64,000 nt of DNA from Macrotrachela quadricornifera. Taxonomy: Eukaryota; Rotifera; Eurotatoria; Philodinida; Philodinidae. The notes below the pieces were generated by a model. The model did not search any database. It was not told where the DNA came from and saw only the letters and a program-made list of their open reading frames with translations. Each line of letters starts with the position of its first letter. The first letter of the stretch is position 1. The position numbers were made by a program, and so were the translations under genes. Below are positions 12,318 through 23,811 of this stretch, one piece after another. Location: the NCBI GenBank assembly GCA_022393335.1, contig JAJEKB010021827.1, positions 1,018,366 to 1,082,365 of the forward strand. The letters are read 5' to 3'.

Positions 12318-14161
12318 TTATAGACAAAGAGTTTGTTCAGTTTCTTTTATGACATAATCGACCATTTCTATATATTGTTTTGATTCATTTGCTTGAGCAA
12401 TGGCATTATTCACCAGAAAAAGACATCTTATTAAACTTGAAAAACGTATTACAGCTTGATGATGACCATACTTGTATAAAAGATATTTCCATGCTAATTC
12501 AGTATACATATCTTGAATAGGTAGCATTGCTTTGATGTTTGTCAAATTACTAAATCCGAATTTTGTGTAAACTGTACAATTAATCGTGGAGAAAGCAAGA
12601 ATTGCAAGCATTATTTTGATGAATGTATTGTCTGGATCAAGTTGATCAATTATGCGTTTTGATAAAGCTACAGCATGTCGTCCAAAAATAGTTTCAGCAC
12701 AATTGTAGAAAAGTGAGTAGTCGAACAATTGATGTTGACGTAATGCAAACAATCCACCAATGGTGGTTGTATATTCTACTGTTGTACGAAGTAAAGTAGA
12801 ACGATCATATAGAGATAATAATCCAAAATCACGATTCTTTTCAAATACAAGTTGAATTTTTCCCATTAGTAATCTAAAAAGATCACTAACTGGTGAATAT
12901 TTGAAACGTAATTTGAGAGGTAATGTATTTTGATCTCGTATAAAATGTTCAATAAATGAATATTCATTATATTCATCAAAGCAATGAACTAAATTTGAAA
13001 GAAGATTCCATTGATCAATATGTAATGTTGATATATCTGATCGTAAGAGATTTAATGTTGCAAGCTGAAAGATAAAAATAAAACTAATTATAAATACTCA
13101 TTATTTTAAAAATTGAGAAAAGTTATATCATAACAACTTAAAAATCTTGTAATTAGTACTCTATGTGTTTTAATGATAATTATCATTACAATTAAAATAC
13201 TTATTTTTAATCAAGAAATAACATATGAATTTGTATTCCAATTTTTATTTCATTATATTAAAAAGAAAATCTGATACAAGATGCAGTATGAAAAACTCTA
13301 CAATTTACATAAGACCGCTTATTTTATAATTGGATGTATTTGTTCTGATATAGACAAAATTTTGAGTGAACATTTCGACCGTGTGAAAATGGACTCTTCG
13401 TTTTAATATCATCCTTTTTTAATTGTAGAGCTTTTCATACTGCATGTTTTGTTGTATTTTGCTTTTTTTTAATACAATGAAATGAATTATGAAAAAATGG
13501 AGAGCAAATGGCAATTATGTCTTTACTATTCATCTTTTTTCAAATGTATCTGAAGTACATTTTTATTCCAACCATATAAAATTTTCTCAAGAATTTCAAG
13601 TGTCATTTTTTGGTAAAAAAGTATTTTAATTGTAGAAATTAGAAAGGAGAAATCTTAAAAATATTAACAATGTAGTTCTTTATGAGTTATTTATTATTAT
13701 ATAAAGAATCGTACCTGTTTAGATTCATAATTCTTAACTCTTCTTACTAAAGTTGTTTCTATTGAATCGGTTGCTAAATTTTTATATTGAGTCATTTTAT
13801 TTTTCTTTGTTCTTGAACATCGAATCATTTCAATACGCATTCCATTTGCAAAACATTTAGATAATCTACAATATGGGCATTTATGACGATTATTAATATT
13901 AATTTCACATTGTTGATCATAATCACATTTTGAATTTGTCTAAATATATTAAAATAATAATAAAAAATTCTTCTAATATTAATAAACCTGTTTAGTTTGT
14001 GCATGTCGTTTGAAGAACATTTTACATGATTGACATGTAATAGCACCAAAATACGAATATCGAGCAGCAGCTCCACACACTTTACATTGACATGGAATTG
14101 TTTTTGTTTGTCGTATAACAGAATTAACAACATTCGGAACATCGGGAACGATATTTTCCAT
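12318..14161 (-). CDS. Divergent nuclear hormone receptor, copy 2
   Basis: Three exons on the minus strand: 14161-13988, 13939-13715 and 13064-12318. Intron 1 is 48 bp and intron 2 is 650 bp; both are phase 0. The product is 381 residues. The DNA-binding domain starts CKVCGAAARYSYFGAITC and has the P-box CQSCKM; the second finger is CDYDQQC...CPYCRLSKCF. Exon 3 is exactly as long (747 bp) as in the paralogue at 3552-4813, and many segments match (DQWNLLSN, VHCFD, NTLPLK, DMYTE-AWKYLL). The two genes are clear duplicates on the same strand about 8 kb apart, separated by a GNAT gene. Intron 2 is about 12 times longer than in copy 1 and contains a MITE (13255-13465). The ligand is unknown; nuclear location is inferred from the family. 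Confidence 0.88.
13255..13465. mobile_element. MITE family A, copy 2, inside receptor intron
   Basis: Inverted arms: the left (about 13281) reads gatgcagtatgaaaaactc and the right (about 13431) reads gagcttttcatactgcat, with complementary tracts extending outward (attaaaaag at the left edge, ttttttaat at the right). The element lies wholly in intron 2 of the second receptor gene (13065-13714). It is homologous to the copy at 6095-6300 but its arms are better preserved, suggesting a younger insertion. The apparent edges at TA/TTA suggest a TA-target (Tc1/mariner-like) origin, which is only inference. Confidence 0.7.
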
Positions 14162-15224
14162 GTTAAAAGTTTTAAATGATGTCCTTGTCTCTTAAAAAAT
14201 ATATTAATCTACATTAAAGAAAGAGAAATGGAAGAAAAATAGAAAGGTCGTCGTGTACCTTCAATAAATAGTCTGTATATAAAAAAGAATGACGAACAAA
14301 ACGAACTAGTCTGTTTCTTTACAGTACAAGAAATTATAAAAATGGCGATATGACTTGGAGCGTCGCTGATCTTCCCTTTTCAAATCTAACGAGCATGCAT
14401 CATGTCCTTAAAGAGAAAGAAAGAAATTGCTCATTCATATTCATGTAATTTAATAAATTAGAAGATTAATAGGACTTCTTAAAGTTTTATTTGCATTATA
14501 TATTTTCTCAAGTTAAAAAAAACACTTTTTCTTTTTGACTAATTATGTCAATAATTTAAGAAATAAAATCTTTTTTCGGCTTTGTATTTTGTTATTCATT
14601 AATTTTATGCATGAAATTAAATATACTATTAAGCAGAATAAAGTCGATTTCTTCGTCCTATGAATGGGAGATATATTTTTCATTATCGACATCTATATAT
14701 AGATCATGAACACATAAATGTGAAAGACATTCTAATTTATTCTATCGTTAACAAGTGAAAGCAAGTTTTTATGAAAAAAAATGATTCTTTATTAGTATAC
14801 ATAATTCAGAGGAATATTACTCTAATTACGATTATGACCAGATTAGAATAATGAACAACATACTAATATTACATTACAATATGCGATGACCTATTCCATT
14901 TTGGCTTGTTTGTTTTTATATAATGACATATAAAACTTATTGAGGTCTTTTTTAACATTAATAAATAATTTATTTATGTTCATGAAATATCTGGTTTATA
15001 TCCTATGTCATGAAAATCATACAGAATTTTGATGATTTTAAAAAGAAAATCGGTGACTAGGATATACTATAATGTAAACAAAATCGAACAATTTAAAAAA
15101 ATGGTCTTTAGAGAAAGTTTTTTCTTTAATTAGAATCTTTTTTTTATGATAGATTTAGTAATAACATAATTCTATTAATTTTTAATTAGTGGAAAGTTGA
15201 GAAAGTCGCTTTGCGAACACCTTC
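14162..15224. other. Upstream region of receptor copy 2
   Basis: About 1.1 kb, AT-rich, without a convincing reading frame. It presumably carries the promoter of the minus-strand receptor gene. Nothing else was recognised. Confidence 0.4.
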
Positions 15225-15228
15225 TTAT

Positions 15229-16516
15229 GAGGCATTGCACATAAACCACGACCAATCTTGCTCAATTGATATCAATGATTTGTCTCATATTTTTACAGTA
15301 GGTAGACCTAATATATTTAGAAAGAAATCCAAAATTTCAGTTCATTTGAATATGTCTTTGAAAAATGGTGCAGGGTTTATTTTTTAAAATTTTAGAGTTT
15401 TTGGTTGCATTTTAATGGAGAAATAATTGTCAGAAAGATTAGACAGACTATATATGTTATCTTATAAAAAAACGTGATCGAAAAATCCTAAAATTTTCCT
15501 CATCCTAAAAACATTATAAAATGAAAGTACATAATTAGTATGTAACTACCTTAATAGTCGTTTGTTAAGATTTCGGCCCTTTTCTGAATAAAAATCTTCA
15601 TATATTATATTATGCCGAGGTCAAAGGTCAAAAGTCAAAAAAACATAGAAAGGAATATATTGACCTTAATAGGAGCCACGAAGCTTCAAAGGATTTCTGA
15701 AACTTTATATAGAGCGTTAGGAAATCCTAGAAAAGGGACGAAATCCCAGCAAACGAATATTAAGGTAGTTACATACTAAATATGTACTTTCATTTTATAA
15801 TGTTTTTAGAGTGAGGGAAATTTTAGGATTTTTCGATCATGTTCTTTTAAAAAGTAAACTCTGCGCCACTTTCCATAGACATGTTCAAATGAACTGAAAT
15901 TTTAGATTTACAGATTTCTCGATATGCGCTTTCATTTGAAACATTTGAATCGAATATTTGAAAATAAATTATTAATCTTCATAGAGGAATTCGGAGACCA
16001 AATTTTTCCTTCCTGATCTTATCCAGAAAAGTTTTTCAATCAAAATTCAAAGTTAAAAACTTTTGAGAACGCCATTTGATACAGTTTGTTGTACTCTTTC
16101 AAATGAGACTATTTTCAAACTATTCTATCGTGCTGATATGACTAAGGTCCTATACACACGTAGATGTCCTTTCTGAAAAATATATAGAGTGCCAATCGAA
16201 AAAAAACAATAAAAAAAAGTACTTTTAATTCCGTTAAAAGATAGTTAGTAGTCAATAGTATCTATGATAAAAAAATCTCTATTATAGCCCTTATCGTTGT
16301 TAAGAAAATAAAAATTTACTGAAAAGTATTTCACTACAACAAGCAGTAAAGGTGACTTGCCTTCCTAATAACTATGTCCACTATATCTCTAGACTAGCTT
16401 ATCCATTTGAGCTGAAATTTTGGGTTTCTTCCTAATTATATTAGGCCTGCTTACTGTGAAAATATGAGTCAAATCGGTGACATCGGGGAATGGTTGTAGC
16501 TTAGGTGCAATGCCTC
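15229..16516. mobile_element. 1.29 kb non-autonomous fold-back transposon
   Basis: The termini are a 12-base perfect inverted repeat, gaggcattgcac (15229-15240) and gtgcaatgcctc (16505-16516), flanked by ttat on both sides (15225-15228 and 16517-16520), a possible 4 bp target duplication. Terminal homology continues inward for about 130 bp (15229-15350 against 16516-16395). A second, better inverted pair lies inside: about 15335-15590 against 15900-15730. The right side thus carries an extra 480 bp segment (15905-16390) with no partner. There is no transposase frame. The structure fits a composite or rearranged fold-back element. Confidence 0.75.
15618..15637 (+). promoter_or_regulatory. Triple DR1-like nuclear-receptor half-sites
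   Basis: Three direct half-sites spaced by one base, AGGTCA, AGGTCA and AAGTCA, lie in the loop of the fold-back element about 1.5 kb upstream of receptor copy 2. DR1 is the classical binding arrangement of RXR/HNF4/COUP-type receptors. Whether anything binds here is unknown; chance occurrence in mobile DNA is possible. Confidence 0.3.
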
Positions 16517-16520
16517 TTAT

Positions 16521-17835
16521 GTTTTCATCATCGTTTATCGTCTTACTTTTTATTTTATTTTTCATCCTTTAGATTTTTAATTTGTGAACAAAAAAATGTA
16601 TGTGAAGTATTTTCTGCGAACAATCAGATTATTATTTATTTTTATAAATAAATCTTATTAAGTCTATTTCTGTCTAATAATGTAAAATTTCATGTTGCAT
16701 TAGTTTTTTTCGTCTATGTTACACGTTTTATTCATGTATAATAATGTGAAAAATATCAATATAATTAAAAATATTTGGTTACACAAGGCCTTTCTCGTAT
16801 AAATAGTATCTATAATGTTGTTTCTTACTTTAAATCTGTTATTTTATTGAAGAGTTTATTGTTTTATTGTATTTATGAAAATAAATTACGTCTTTAACGC
16901 AGAATAGGATAATATCTAATATATACTGATATATTTTGATAAAATTCAAAAATCGAAAAAATGAATTAACCTTCATACCTTGCAGACATTTCGAATTCGA
17001 TTGAAAATAAATAGCTTGTCTGTAGTTTTAATACTTCAATTCAAAGTATATCAATACCATTTAGATTGATTTATCCAAAGTCTAAGTCATTATGCCTCTT
17101 AGTATTTTATCACTTGACTGACAATATGAGAGCTGCGAACTCTGTAATACAATTCATCTTGGATAGTGTCATTTCTGATACATCTTTCAACACATTATAT
17201 TCTGAAGCTGTCAACATTGGACAACAGACAACAACAGTTGTTGAAAACACGAATGTATTATAATCCCATTCTATTCATTATATTGGACATAGATATACAT
17301 ATTTCAATTATTCAGATTGTTAAAAAGAACAGCTAAACTAAAAGAAGAAAATAATGTGAAGGTTCGTTTCTTTAGTGAAATTGATTAAAATAAGTAAGAC
17401 ATAATATATTCAATCAATTGTGCTTGAATTTGAATAGAAATAATGTTTAGAATTTATTAACAAGATTAAATTTTTCTTATGAGTTATTCAATATTGTGTA
17501 ATTATACATTTTTCTCGCCAATATACATAGAAATATACTGATCTTTAAGAATGAGAGAAAACAACAATCATAATGTATAATTCAATATGATTTCGACGTA
17601 TATAATAAATATTTAAAGAATAAAAGCTATTTTCATGAATTATTTGATGTTTCAGTAAACTTAGAACATTTAGAATGCAAGTTTAACGTTACGATTAAAA
17701 TATACGATATATTAAATATTGAAAAAAAAAATTTTTACAATTATTCTTTGATTTAATGATAAGTAATATGTAAAAACATATTTGTTATATGATTAATTTT
17801 GCTGGTTTATCTTTTATTTTTTAATATATCATTGA
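16521..17835. other. Gene-free 1.3 kb
   Basis: AT-rich. The 65-codon frame at 17066 begins with a non-ATG codon, has no splice partners and no recognised motif. The end next to 17836 should hold the 3' UTR of the GH130-like gene. Confidence 0.35.
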
Positions 17836-19278
17836 TCAAAATTCAATGGTAAGATGTGCTACTCCAGTAACTGTATCACATCCTTGATACCATAATACAA
17901 ATTGATTAGATGATATTTGTTTCCAACCTTCAGCAAAAACAACTCGTGGTGTAAGACCTCTTTTAGCCCATTCATCTGATGTAAAATCACATCGTTCCCA
18001 ATTAAGTTCAGGTGATAATATTGGTTGTTCACTTCGTGCCAAAATATTTGTTGGATCATTTCCATCCATAATAACCCAACCTAAATTATATTCACGATCC
18101 CAATATGGTTTAAAATGATTATTAGGTAATGGTAAACGTCTTGCTGAATTATATAAAAAAAGATAATTTCCATCACTCATACGATGTGGTTCAGGTCCTG
18201 GTTCAACTAATTCACTATCAAAATAATTAGAACGTGTTTCAATAAAAGATCGTTTTGTATATTTATAATTAAGTAAATCATTTGTTGTTGCTAATGCTAA
18301 TTCTATATTTGTGTTAGAGGATGATGTGCATCATCCTCTTTTCTTTCTGTTCTCTTCTTTCGTTCTGTCACGCATCATCTCTTCTGTCGTTGCATCATCT
18401 TTCACATTGTTCATCTTCTGTTATCTCGCTTCATCATCTCTCATTGTTCTCATTTCATCATCTTTCTAGTTGCATCAGTTTCTCTTTGTGATGCTGTCAG
18501 TTCATTTCGACTCGTGTGTGCTATATATAGCGCTGATTTCTTTGCAATAAATCATCACTGATCACTCATCCTCCATATTCACTCACCAGTCATCTTCTCT
18601 CATCTTCTATCATCGAGCAACCCGCTCACAATTTGATTCATTAAAAAACAAATATTGATGTGTTTTATTATGTACAAGTAATGTTGCTGATTTACTCCAA
18701 GATAATTCAGGAAATAATGGTGGATGTAAAATCCAATTTTCTTTTTTTGTTGGATCTTTATCTAATTTACATGTAGCTATTGCTGCATGAGCACTCCATT
18801 CATGTGAAGGAGTCCAATAAACTGCTGTATAAAATAAATAATATGTATCATTAACAATAGTAATTCGAGGATCTTCAACACCTGCTACTTGATAAGAACG
18901 ATCTTCAGAATCAATAATAATTTTCTCATTATTTATATATTCATATGTAGCAAAATTATTATCTAATTGTCGTACGACAGCTAATTTCGATGGACCAACA
19001 TCATAGTTTGATGTAGCATTTGGTAACAAATCTTGTACACGAACAACAAGAGCGATAGTACCATCAGATAATGGAAGAAAAGCACTGTTATAATTGTATC
19101 GAAATTGAGATTGATTACGCCAATATGATATAATAGGTTCTTGTGACAAACGACGAACAGTAATTTTAGGTGGAATATAAGAAGTGATTGCTGATATTAA
19201 TGGTAATACTAAAAGAATACTTATAAATTTAATCATTGTTATCATTTGATATGTATTTATGTGTGATAGTCTTTCCAT
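17836..19278 (-). pseudogene. Secreted GH130-like glycosidase/phosphorylase, split by a solo LTR
   Basis: On the minus strand, 19278-18631 encodes 216 residues, and the frame resumes at 18306 and runs to the stop at 17836 (156 more residues). The interruption is a solo LTR plus one copy of its 5 bp target duplication; omitting them leaves one uninterrupted frame of about 372 codons, a usual GH130 length. The motif GVEDPRI (about residues 132-138) is the family hallmark around the catalytic Asp; conserved blocks also lie around AFLPLSDGTIALVVRVQD and GWVIMDGNDP. The N-terminus has a signal peptide (MIKFISILLVLPLISA), best started at the third Met (19236). Known members phosphorolyse or hydrolyse beta-mannosides; substrate here unknown. 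As read, translation stops six codons into the LTR, so this copy is probably inactive. The intronless, bacterial-type gene suggests horizontal transfer. Confidence 0.82.
18312..18630 (+). mobile_element. Solo LTR, 319 bp, with 5 bp target-site duplication
   Basis: The element begins TGTTAG and ends CTCACA (the TG...CA ends of LTRs). It is flanked by the direct repeat atttg at 18307-18311 and 18631-18635. A TATA-like box (ctatatatag, 18521-18530) is followed by AATAAA at 18546-18551, placing U3-R-U5 on the plus strand, antisense to the host gene. A near-perfect palindrome (gaggatgatg/catcatcctc, 18317-18338) opens the LTR. No internal retrotransposon sequence remains, as expected after recombination between two LTRs. 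It also contains many catcat/tcttc words. Confidence 0.88.
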
Positions 19279-22200
19279 TAAATATCAAGGGATTATAAAA
19301 AAAAGAATCTGACATTTGTATGTGTTCCCATGTAAGAAAATAAGGAAAATTATCAGATTATGATCGATTGAAATTTTGTTGAAAATCAAGTGAAATTATG
19401 CATTTTCAATCAATTAGTAATCCTTGAAATTGATTAAAATCATGTTTAGCCTTATTCTTTTTCTGCATGAATTGTTTTCTGCTGTAAATTAAATGATAAT
19501 AGAGATTAAAAATAAAATTTGCATAATAGTTAAATAGCAGTAAGAAGGTTATGGAGTATAATATATCAATGAAATACTTCTTTTTTATTATTATAATTTT
19601 ATAAATATATTATACAATGATAAATGATTAATGATCTCCAATATAATCAAGAGACAAAAAGAGCCAAATAGTTTTACTTATTGCGACTAAAGATAACATA
19701 ATCAATATGTCAATAGATGTATAAAGTGATAAAAAGAGTCGTATGAATAACCATATATTTTTGAAAACATGACTAAGCATGTATATTTTTACTTTTATAA
19801 ATTACTTTCTAAATATAGATATTAATATTGATATGCAAGTCTTGCACATATGTAATTTTGACGATTCAGTGTTTAAATATTTGTTTTACCTCGCGAGCAA
19901 GTGAAAAGCATTTAGGATATGTGTTTTTCTAACATAGATTATTGTCCAACAATCAATGTATTTCAGATTGATAGAAATAAACATAGATATCAGTTTGATT
20001 TATTTAACTATTATATATTTATATCGTAGACAAATTTGAAAATATAATATTAGGCAATTAATCAGTGAAAAATTTTAAACTAAAAATCGATTCAAATGGC
20101 ATTAATAGGACAAATAACCAATTTCTAATCTATTATGATTATTCTTCTGTTGTAGATCAAAAGAGTACTGCAATTCTTAAAGAAAGTAGTGACAGAAATG
20201 AAATAATCGATTATGTCACAAATAGTCTGTACAATATTTCTCGCAAGTCTAACTATATGGTACAATGAAAACAAATGAATTATTGTTATCTATATGATTC
20301 AAACATATTTATATATTTCATTTTGTAGATCTACTTTAAGATAAAAAAAAGCATTTGATTCAGAATATCCTTATGCTTGATGGTCCAAAATATCTTTTTA
20401 AAACTTCTAATGATATCATATATAAGTATATATTTCTCGGGAAATGTTTGTTTATCCTTGTTTCATAGTTAGCTTTATAATCGTTTGTGCACTTTAATAA
20501 CAATTATAGAATGTTAATTGGTTCTTCCAGTTCAACCTTAATGAGACTATTTTTGAAAATAATTTTGATTATTCTATATAAATCAGATATATATAATCTC
20601 ACTTTTCTATTAATAAATATTGTCTCTTCAAAGGTGTTTATATCATTTATACCTTCCGGAAAAATATTAATCATGTAAATCTCTATGATTTGCTTGGATT
20701 TAATATTTACATATATTTTATTAATATCGTTCGAGTATAAAATGATCTGATATCAAGTTCGATGTGATTCTTAAGAAGTTGCAGGAAATTTATAATATCC
20801 AATACATTATTAATTTATTCTTCAGTTAGATCTATCGAAAAAACACAAAAAAAAGGAAGCAAATATTGCCATTCTATAATACATTACAAATAGGTCATAA
20901 ACTAACATTTAGAAAACAAAAATTGAAAAATAATATGATTTGATTTAATTATCGTATGCAATTTTGATTCATATATTTTGTATATTTGCTCATTGCTTGC
21001 CTAAATTATATACATTGAATCTATCAAATTTCTCTTCTTGGTAACACATAACATTAATTGAAATAATCGTGCATTATGTACAGTTGATCTAATATAAGTT
21101 TTAATAATTTTCAATTTTAGGGAAATATCGTTCATTATTTGACTTCTCATTTAAAAAATCATTCTTAAACAAGAATAGTCACATAAAACCACAAAATGTA
21201 GTTGCAGTTTCACACTTATTATTTACATGTGCTTGAAATGATGCTCGATTAGTGCATTATAATGTATTAATTAATGTAAATGTATCAATACGCTGAATAT
21301 TTTGCATACTCTTATCATTTCTTTTATCTCAACAATCGATAATGTATTAGGTTGGAAATAATTTTTTCCAGAAAGTAACATGGCGGTTTCAAACAGTCAT
21401 AACAATATATTGTATATAATATTAAGAGCTCATCAACAATAAGATTTATCAAAATTAAATACTAAAAATTATAGAAATTTTTCAGACTCAAATTTAGGAA
21501 ATTCTAAGAATTTTACGCCATATCAGTATGAAAAAGTGATAATAAAATTTTCAAAGACTAATACATACTATAACTACAGACTTAAAATGTAGTCATGATC
21601 AATCAAATGTCGAGATGTAAGATATGTATAAAAGCTTTTTATATAGATTTCTACCCCACAGCAAGTAATAAATCTTATTCTAATATCATGGTTATCTAAC
21701 GAACCTTCAGCGATAACATCTATAATTGCAGCATAATTTGAACATTATTATTTAATTAACTTTTTAACGATGTCCTCATTTTCCGCTTAAAGGGGCCCTT
21801 CTCAGAAACCAACTTTGATATTTTTCGTCCGATTTCATTCAAATTTTAAGAGAATATTAGTCTAGGGTAGAACAGATTATGGATAAAATATCTCTCTCAA
21901 ACCTCAAATAAACTAATACATGAGGAGGGAGCGTTCTTTAGACGATTGCCCAGAAATTTTTTTCAAATGTTATGTGATGGATCGAAATCTCCCTCTTTTC
22001 ATTTTACCTTGATATAGAGTTATCAAAAATAGTAGGTTAATGAAGAAATCATAGTTCTGATGGAATAAAAAGCTAACCAAAAATACTAGATGGATCTGCT
22101 TGGACTCGACCGGACTATCGAAGGATTAAACAATAATTTAGATTCAGTAAACATCAATAACATTAAACATTCTACCTATAAATTCAATAAACCAAACATC

Positions 22201-22572
22201 TTTATTTACAGTTATGAGTACATTATTTAAAGATATTATTGTTTTTAAGAAAACGTAAATCTTAATTTTAGTTAGATTTTACTTCTGATTACTATTATTT
22301 TTATTGGATAGAACAGATTATCATGACAAAAAAAGCATTTTTTTCTAGTATTTCTCTTCTATTTACTGATTTAACTCAACAAAATGATAAGCTAGATAAT
22401 TATAAATTTAATCAAAGACAACATGAATTCATTTTTTGAATTTCATTATACAATTTTATTAAAAACTAATTTAAAAAATAAAGATATATACTAAACTGAA
22501 ACTACTTATATTCTAATTATGTGTTAATAATTGAATATATTACAGTTTTATTTTAAATATTACAAAAAAAAA
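19279..22572. other. 3.3 kb gene-poor region
   Basis: AT-rich spacer. One coding-like piece, 20065-20268 plus strand, is open for 67 codons (contains NNQFLIYYDYSSVVDQ) but starts with GTG and lacks splice partners; it may be a gene relic. About 21780-22070 is less AT-rich (contains aaggggcccttctcag) and could be a worn repeat. The right end holds the 3' UTR of the four-TM gene. The left end should carry the promoter of the GH130-like gene. Confidence 0.35.
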
Positions 22573-23273
22573 TCAATATTTAGCAAATGATGATGAAACT
22601 GGAAAAGATCGATGAACTGAATGGTGATAATGAAAAAGAAGTGACATAAATGCTGTATAAATGTAAGCAGCTATGAAAGCTAATGGAAAAAAAAACATTA
22701 AGATTGCTACAGCTAATTGACCTCTAAGAACTTGTATTTTCATTGGAGCCGTTGATACCATTGTATTATAAGGAGTAATTGCATTTGCATCTAATCCAAC
22801 CAAAATACAAATAAATATAAGTGCAATTAAATGTGCTATAAGAGTATATATTGACCAAATATAAGATTTATCATAGACAAATACTAAAAACTAAATAGAT
22901 ATTTATTCTTAGAAACTATTTTTAAATTACCTAGAAGATACATAAAAATAACAGGAATTATAAAGAAAATTGAACACCAAATTCCAGCTCCAGTTGATGC
23001 TGTATTAGATAATTTATTAGAATCATCAATTGCTAAACTTACAATTTCAAGAGCAAATATACTTATAATGAAGAAAAGCATCAATATTGCTAAAACTAAT
23101 GTAAATACATATGGCCATGAAAGACGCCAGAGTATTTCACTCGACGATAAATATCGTCGATCTTTACCCATATAGGGATAATACGATGCATAATTATATG
23201 CGAAATCCTGACTGTTATTAATCACATAAGGATGAGATGGTGTACCGTAAAATGAAGGATGTTGGTGATACAT
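22573..23273 (-). CDS. Four-TM membrane protein, function unknown
   Basis: Two exons on the minus strand: 23273-22931 and 22883-22573, with a 47 bp phase-1 intron (ctag|gtaatt ... ttttag). The product is 217 residues. A Tyr/Pro-rich cytosolic N-terminus (about 50 residues) is followed by four hydrophobic segments: PYVFTLVLAILMLFFIISI, GIWCSIFFIIPVIFMYLL, IYTLIAHLIALIFICIL and LAVAILMFFFPLAFIAAYIY. A short C-terminal tail is rich in His and Ser. The topology resembles tetraspan families such as MARVEL or claudin-like proteins, but no diagnostic motif is visible and I do not assign a family. The upstream gap 23274-23811 separates it from the divergently transcribed LRRFIP-like gene, so the two may share a promoter region. 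Confidence 0.75.
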
Positions 23274-23811
23274 GACAAAAATTTAGCATCTAAAGAAATG
23301 AACTAGACTTTATATATGTCTCATCTTGTTATACGAACCATTAAAAAATAAAAACTACAGAGATGACAATCGAAACAAGGTCTTTTATTTATATGCTCCT
23401 TTCAGGGTTATCATTTTTTTTTTTAAATGAAGGTTTATATTATAATAACTAAATGCAGAAGCAATAATGTATGATAGATAGATAAAAATATACATCTGTA
23501 TAAATGTATATATATATATATATGTTCAAAGAAGGATGCGATAAAAAGAAAGATGTTTAAGGCAGATCAAAAAGCGAACTGAACTCGACTTTGAGGGTGA
23601 GGGAGTCAAGATTGTTGGTTTCAATAAAATTTATCTCAACAACTAATGACATCTATTGTAATATAGATAATATATAATGAAATATGTTACTTTCTAAATT
23701 CTTTATTAAAGAAATTTTTAAGTTTGTAGAAAATTATAATGGTTGAGTATTTTCTCCATTAAAATTCTTTCAATCTTATCATTTATTTAAAAATTTTTAT
23801 AGATAATTAAT
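23274..23811. promoter_or_regulatory. Divergent intergenic region
   Basis: 538 bp between the starts of the minus-strand four-TM gene and the plus-strand LRRFIP-like gene. It must contain both promoters. It includes a short (ta)n tract at about 23507-23523. No factor site was recognised. Confidence 0.45.

Noticed and set aside
13825..14142. 105-codon minus-strand frame over receptor exons 1-2
   Set aside because: Runs through the 48 bp intron in another frame; the receptor reading keeps the zinc fingers and phases.
18312..18630. catcat/tcttc-rich tract considered as a simple-sequence expansion or an intron
   Set aside because: TG...CA ends, TATA and AATAAA signals and the 5 bp duplication identify a solo LTR; no GT-AG pair fits the host frame.
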